DNA of 28,063 bases from an uncultured Clostridia bacterium (GTDB lineage Bacteria > Bacillota > Clostridia > TANB77 > CAG-508): NCBI GenBank assembly GCA_934119935.1, contig CAKOSX010000010.1, positions 1 to 28,063 on the forward strand, in the 5' to 3' direction. Both the position numbers and the translations under genes were made by a program. Under the pieces are notes generated by a model. It was given only the letters and a program-made list of their open reading frames with translations. It was not told the origin of the DNA and made no database searches. Positions 23,367 to 28,063 of the stretch are shown here, one piece after another. Positions within the stretch are counted from its first letter, which is position 1; every line of letters starts with the position of its first letter.

Positions 23367-23645
23367 TTATTTTTTATTAACTAAATCTTTTAATGCTTTT
23401 CCAGCTTTGAATACTGGAGCTTTTGATGCAGGTATTTTGATTTCTTCTTTAGTTTGTGGGTTTCTTCCTTTTCTAGCTGCTCTTTTTCTAACTTCGAAAG
23501 ATCCAAATCCTACTAATTGAACTTTGTCTCCTTTTACTAAAGATTCTGTTACAACATCAACAAATGCATTTAATGTTGCTTCTGCATCTTTCTTTGTGCT
23601 TCCTGTCTTAGCAGCTATAGCTGCGATTAAATCAGATTTGTTCAT
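23367..23645 (-). CDS. hup: HU family DNA-binding protein
   Basis: This is a nucleoid protein that bends and compacts DNA as a dimer. The 92 residues are a complete HU: MNKSDLIAAIAAKTGSTKKDAEATL, GDKVQLVGFGSFEVRKRAAR in the beta-arm region, and GRNPQTKEEIKIPASKAPVFKAGKALK. GGAGGTAATATT is a strong ribosome site. The gene has its own terminator. Confidence 0.97.
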   Translation of the reverse strand: MNKSDLIAAIAAKTGSTKKDAEATLNAFVDVVTESLVKGDKVQLVGFGSFEVRKRAARKGRNPQTKEEIKIPASKAPVFKAGKALKDLVNKK

Positions 23646-23837
23646 TAATATTACCTCCTAATAAGATTGTATATGTAGACATTAATTGCATCTACTATAA
23701 ACATTATTCGCCAATCTTTGATAAAATCCTTCTTTTTTTTTATATAATTTTTTGCAAATGGTCTATTCTCTAAGAGTTTTTGGTTTTTCATCTTATTTTT
23801 CCTTTATTTTTCAGGCGTTTCAAGGTTTTCTTGTTTT

Positions 23838-25457
23838 CTAAATTTTATTTCTTAATTTTTTTGTTTTGCTATATAAAGGTATCATGTACAATTCTTCTTG
23901 GTTGAATATTCTTATCAAAAATAGTGTTGCAATGTATATTACAACTGCAAATATTATTGTTAATATTATTGCTATATTCTGTAAAATTATACAATTTAGC
24001 AGTTTATATATGTATATTCCACTTACTCCCATTATTGTACTTGCAATTATTGGCTTTATTAAAAATTTTATTATGCTAAATTTGATTTTTATGTTTTTCA
24101 TCAAGGCTCCAAAACTGATTGATGTTGATATGATGTGGCACACAACTGTTGCAAAGGCGGCTCCAGCTACTCCTCCAAGCACGAAATTATTTGGATTTAT
24201 TTTTACTAATATTAAATTTAATATTAATTTTACAATTACGCCTATTGCCAATGCAATTACAGGCACATTAACTTTTCCTAGCCCTTGCAGAGCCCCATTT
24301 ACTGTCTGTTCGATTGTTATAAAAACAATGGAGATACTGCTTATCTGATAAATAAACTCTCCACTACTTGCATGTGGAAATAACATCTTAAGTATTGGCC
24401 CCGCAAATATTACCATTCCAACACTGCATGGCAATCCTATCAAAATAGTTGTTAATATAGAAAATGATACTCTCTTTTTTATGTTATGAATGTCACCTAT
24501 GGCTTTAGCCGCAGATATTGCAGGAACCAATGCCGTCGCAAATGCAATATTAAAAGACAATGGAAATGTAACTAGTGTATCTATTTTTCCACTAAGAATT
24601 CCATATTGAATTTTTGCCTGCTCTTCTTCCATAAAATTTTTTAAGCCTCTTACCACTGTAAAGGAATCTATATTTTTATTGAGTGATCCCAGAATTGCAC
24701 TAAGTGTAAGTGGCATTGCAATTACTATTATTTTTTTTACTATATGTATTACTCTTTCTCTCCTGTATATTTTTAGTTTGCCAAATTTTTCGTTTTTTTC
24801 TTTTTTATTATATAACCCCACGAGATAAATTAAGCACATTAGCGTTGCAATGCTAGTTGCCAAGTTTGCTCCGGCAGCCATTATACTCGTTGAATCTTTG
24901 TATCCTATGAAGTAACAAATGGCTTCGACTATTATAATAGTGCATACAGTTTTAGTAAATTGTTCAATAGCCTGCGATTTTGCCATTGGTTTCATATTTT
25001 CATGCCCATTAAAATAACCTCTAAAAACAGAAATCAGCGATACGAAAAATATTGATGGTGCAAGTATCATAAGTGAAAGTCTTGCTTCCGGAATTTGGAG
25101 CCATTTATCAGCAATTACTTTGCTTCCAAAGAATAAGAACACAGAACCACAAAAACCAACAATTGAAAAAAAGGCAAATGCCACCTTGAATATTCTCCTA
25201 GCCCCAAAGCTATCTCCCACAGATAATTTTTCTGAAATTAGTTTTGCTACTGCATTTGGTACACCAATAGAGGAAATTGTTAACAATAAAGCATAAATCT
25301 GAAATCCGCTATTATATATTGCATTCCCTGCATCGCCAAATCCTTCTTTATTTGTTAAATACAATTTATAGAACAAACCTAAAGCTTTTATAAGTACTTG
25401 TGAAAGCATTAATGTAATTATTCCTTGCATAAAACTTTGCTTCTTGTTATCCGCCAT
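23838..25457 (-). CDS. SpoVB-like polysaccharide/lipid flippase (MATE/MOP superfamily)
   Basis: The 539-residue integral membrane protein has about 14 hydrophobic segments. Its start, QGIITLMLSQVLIKALGLFYK, and the pairs of segments around PNAVAKLISEKLSVGD and SVFRGYFNGHENMKPMAKSQ are those of the SpoVB/polysaccharide-biosynthesis branch, whose members translocate lipid-linked cell-wall or spore-cortex precursors. AGGAGG precedes the ATG. SpoVB itself is about 520 residues; a vegetative flippase of the same family is possible, so no symbol is given. It is a single gene between HU and a plus-strand coupling protein. Confidence 0.9.
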   Translation of the reverse strand: MADNKKQSFMQGIITLMLSQVLIKALGLFYKLYLTNKEGFGDAGNAIYNSGFQIYALLLTISSIGVPNAVAKLISEKLSVGDSFGARRIFKVAFAFFSIVGFCGSVFLFFGSKVIADKWLQIPEARLSLMILAPSIFFVSLISVFRGYFNGHENMKPMAKSQAIEQFTKTVCTIIIVEAICYFIGYKDSTSIMAAGANLATSIATLMCLIYLVGLYNKKEKNEKFGKLKIYRRERVIHIVKKIIVIAMPLTLSAILGSLNKNIDSFTVVRGLKNFMEEEQAKIQYGILSGKIDTLVTFPLSFNIAFATALVPAISAAKAIGDIHNIKKRVSFSILTTILIGLPCSVGMVIFAGPILKMLFPHASSGEFIYQISSISIVFITIEQTVNGALQGLGKVNVPVIALAIGVIVKLILNLILVKINPNNFVLGGVAGAAFATVVCHIISTSISFGALMKNIKIKFSIIKFLIKPIIASTIMGVSGIYIYKLLNCIILQNIAIILTIIFAVVIYIATLFLIRIFNQEELYMIPLYSKTKKLRNKI

Positions 25458-25552
25458 TATTTTTCCTCCTGCTTATTTATAAAATATATTCATCAAATTA
25501 CTACCATATACTATTTATATGTTAAAAAATCTTATAAAATTGCTCAAAATAC

Positions 25553-25581
25553 TTGTTTTTTTCTCGATTTTATAGGATAAT
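25553..25581 (+). promoter_or_regulatory. Promoter of the coupling-protein gene
   Basis: TTGTTT (25553-25558) and GATAAT (25576-25581), spacer 17 bp, plus strand. Confidence 0.5.
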
Positions 25582-25630
25582 ATATATGTGAAAAATTTAT
25601 AAATTAAATAACTTGAAAGTGGTGAATCTT

Positions 25631-27967
25631 TTGAAAGTAATAGACAAATTTTTGAAATATTTAAAAACTGATAGAAATACTTTTTTAACATATGTACTAA
25701 CTTTGGTCAGTGCATATTTAGTCATAGATAGAATTGCAGAAATACTTATGATGATTTTCACAGGAATGGCAGTATCATATTGGGGCCCATTTACATATAC
25801 ACTTGCACTAGCCTGCCCTGTTTTTGCATTTTTATTTTCATGTTCATCTAAATATGCAGATTCGGATGAAATAAAGTTAGCACTTTTCGATGTATATTTA
25901 ATTAGTATTTATATATTGATTGTATCAATGTTTACTCAGTTCACAAATCAAATGGGTTGGATGTTATTCTTATCGGTACCTAACTACTCATATATAGCAT
26001 CTAATTTCTTTAATTTAATAAAGCCTGCATTCTCAGCAGTAGCATTATACTTACCATTAACAACATTTTATCCGGTTATAAAATGGTTGTTAACAACTGT
26101 ACATGATACCAAAACAATTTATGAATCAATTTACGATTATAAAGGCATTAATTTATCAGACAAATCAGCTTCTTGGGGAGCGTACACATGTGAGATGTCA
26201 TTTGGTTCTGATAAAGTAAATGGCAAAACCGTAAAAATAGCCGAAGAAAAAAGATTTTATCCTACTTTAATTTGTGGTGTATCTGGTGCAGGAAAAACTT
26301 CGTTGCTATTCGAGCCTATGATTGCTAAAGATATTGATAAGAAATATTTCTTTAGAGAAATTTCTAAAGAAATGGGATTTACAGCATTAAAAACTGGAAT
26401 TGCGACATTAAATTGCCCATATTCAAATGATTATATTAATGCTAATTTTAATTTGAATATGTTAACACCAAAAGAGAACAAAATTAATGTTTATAATACA
26501 TACATGAAAAAAATGATTATATCAGGCTCTGGTAGTAATTATATTTATAAGAATTTAGGATTAACTTATATATCACCTGATATTGAATCACTTAACCGTA
26601 TTAAAAAAGTTTTAAAAGCACGCCATATGAAGGTAAATATCATTGATCCTAACGATACAGATTCAGTAGGACTTAATCCATTTGTTTTTGAAGATCCTAT
26701 TCAAACAGCAATTGCAATTTCAACTGTATTAAAAGGTCTTTACAGTTCTTCAAACAACAGAGATATGGAATTAGCATATAGAACTAATGCAGCAAATCAG
26801 GCCATTGAAAATCTTGCAATTTTACTAAAAGAAATGTATCCAAGATTACATGACGATGATTTACCAAACTTAGAAGATATGTTAAATTGCTTTACTAATT
26901 TCGATTTAATAGAAAATTTATGTGAAGAGATGAAGCAAGATGATGAACTTGCGAAGAAATATTCAGCATTGTTAAGCTATTTTGAGAGAAACTTCTATAA
27001 AGATGCTCCTAATAGAATTGATACAGAGAAGTTCATAACTCAAGCAACCACTCAACTAGACTCTCTACTAAGATATACTGGTGTAAAGAGCATCTTGTGT
27101 AACAGAAGAAATTCTATAAATTTTGATGCAGCACTTAGAAATGCTGAAGTAACATTAGTATGTACAAGACGTGGAGATTTAGGGCCAAGTATACATACAG
27201 CATTCGGATTGTTCTGCATTCTTATGATGGAATATTCTGTACTAAGACGTCCAGGAACAGAAAAAGACAGAGTTCCTCACTTCTTATATATTGATGAATT
27301 TGCAGACTTTGTTGGTAACTCAACAGATCCATTGTTCACATTATATAGAAAGTATAAAGTGTCAACTATTGTATCAGTACAAAACCTATCACAATTAGAT
27401 GGTAGCGATAAGAAACATAGACAAATAATAGTATCTAACTGTTCTAATAAATTTGTATTTGGAAATAACTCTCCAGAAGACAATGAATGGTGGTCTAAAG
27501 AAATTGGTGATAAGAAAGAATGGTCATTCACAAACGCTTATGATACAGCCAAAGGTGAATATGATCCAAAACTTTCTGGAATTAAATACGAGAACAAAAC
27601 CAAATACAAACCTGGTAAAATCCAAGCACTTAAGTTTAAACAATGTTTCTATAAGCTTAGAAACTTAGGTGGAAAAAGTGATACTGGTGTAGTAAACTTA
27701 AGCTTCTTATCTTCATCATATACAGAAAAGAAACCTTCAAAGGAATATCCTTTCGATAGATATAATGCCGGTTATGATTCTCATTCGGCAGAAGATAAAT
27801 TCGAAAATACCGAGAAAAAAAGAAAAGAAACATTAAAGAATTACCACTTCAATGATGATATACCAGATGAAGTAGATCCAATTAAGACAGATGTTTCAGA
27901 TTCAAAATATCTTTTCGATAACGAAGATGCTATAGTATTTAACTTAAAGAAACCTGATAAACATTAA
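25631..27967 (+). CDS. VirD4/TraG-type type IV secretion coupling protein
   Basis: This is an inner-membrane ATPase that brings DNA or protein substrates to a type IV secretion or conjugation channel. It has several membrane segments in the first 160 residues, Walker A GVSGAGKTS (about 216-224) and Walker B LYIDEFADFV (about 550), then a TraM-recognition-like segment (YKVSTIVSVQNLSQLDG). The 778-residue length is normal for Firmicutes members. I start at the TTG at 25631, because AAAGTGGTGAA just upstream resembles a ribosome site; a TTG at 25613 in the same frame is possible. No other conjugation gene is visible, so it may be the first gene of an element continuing rightward or an isolated remnant. 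Confidence 0.85.
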   Translation: MKVIDKFLKYLKTDRNTFLTYVLTLVSAYLVIDRIAEILMMIFTGMAVSYWGPFTYTLALACPVFAFLFSCSSKYADSDEIKLALFDVYLISIYILIVSMFTQFTNQMGWMLFLSVPNYSYIASNFFNLIKPAFSAVALYLPLTTFYPVIKWLLTTVHDTKTIYESIYDYKGINLSDKSASWGAYTCEMSFGSDKVNGKTVKIAEEKRFYPTLICGVSGAGKTSLLFEPMIAKDIDKKYFFREISKEMGFTALKTGIATLNCPYSNDYINANFNLNMLTPKENKINVYNTYMKKMIISGSGSNYIYKNLGLTYISPDIESLNRIKKVLKARHMKVNIIDPNDTDSVGLNPFVFEDPIQTAIAISTVLKGLYSSSNNRDMELAYRTNAANQAIENLAILLKEMYPRLHDDDLPNLEDMLNCFTNFDLIENLCEEMKQDDELAKKYSALLSYFERNFYKDAPNRIDTEKFITQATTQLDSLLRYTGVKSILCNRRNSINFDAALRNAEVTLVCTRRGDLGPSIHTAFGLFCILMMEYSVLRRPGTEKDRVPHFLYIDEFADFVGNSTDPLFTLYRKYKVSTIVSVQNLSQLDGSDKKHRQIIVSNCSNKFVFGNNSPEDNEWWSKEIGDKKEWSFTNAYDTAKGEYDPKLSGIKYENKTKYKPGKIQALKFKQCFYKLRNLGGKSDTGVVNLSFLSSSYTEKKPSKEYPFDRYNAGYDSHSAEDKFENTEKKRKETLKNYHFNDDIPDEVDPIKTDVSDSKYLFDNEDAIVFNLKKPDKH

Positions 27968-27995
27968 AAAATAAACGGAGAATTTTATTTGAAGT

Positions 27996-28015
27996 TGTCA
28001 ATAAAAAGTAGACAC
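27996..28015. mobile_element. Possible insertion-sequence end
   Basis: TGTCAATAAAAAGTAGACAC, just after the coupling protein gene, resembles the terminal inverted repeats of some IS3-like elements (TGTC...GACA). The rest would lie beyond the right edge; no transposase is visible, so this is tentative. Confidence 0.25.
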
Positions 28016-28063
28016 AAAAAAACAATTCTATGGAAACCCTAGTTGAGTTCTATATTCAACTGG

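Overview
The window is very AT-rich, with strong GGAGG-type Shine-Dalgarno sites and canonical sigma-A promoters. It carries a SpoVB/MATE-type flippase, an FtsK/SpoIIIE-like motor behind two Spo0A-box-like sites, a sporulation-type sigma-70 factor, a SpoVK/CbbX-like AAA protein, radical SAM enzymes and an HU protein. This points to a low-GC, probably endospore-forming anaerobic Clostridia member, perhaps an uncultured gut lineage. The taxonomic guess is inference. I found no rRNA, tRNA or CRISPR array.

Layout. Positions 1-2083 hold a type I restriction-modification module: hsdM, and hsdS running off the left edge. Positions 2172-3810 hold a soluble, apparently tail-anchored FtsK-like ATPase. 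Its reading frame is broken by a +1 shift exactly at a conserved Ser-Phe-Gly, and it lies behind two tandem TGTCGAA boxes. A plus-strand gene at 4063-4818 fuses a pyrophosphatase-like domain to a VOC/glyoxalase domain. Positions 4937-9223 hold a pRiA4b ORF-3-like protein and a MerR-VIT/vWA-histidine phosphatase operon, whose promoter contains an 18-bp perfect palindrome. Positions 9234-11454 are a housekeeping-like operon (YfcE phosphodiesterase, GNAT, XTP/ITPase, ASCH). Then comes cysS.

The most interesting segment is 13177-15758, a compact RiPP-like locus. Two SPASM radical SAM enzymes lie 9 bp apart. Upstream, on the same strand, are two tiny genes with strong ribosome binding sites: a 27-residue peptide and a 10-residue peptide (MAIKGHCTDD). 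Each has its own promoter and is followed by a terminator hairpin, the usual way to make much precursor and little enzyme. A secreted beta-helix-like protein lies next to it.

The right part holds a sigma factor with an unusual C-terminal extension (16898-17926). An operon follows, made of a large AAA protein, a response regulator and a histidine kinase (18061-22460). Two small genes of clearly higher GC look horizontally acquired (22511-23303). After them come HU, the SpoVB-like flippase, and a plus-strand VirD4/TraG-type coupling protein with a possible IS end just downstream.

Almost all genes are on the minus strand; only the PPase-VOC fusion, the coupling protein and one doubtful mini-ORF are on the plus strand.
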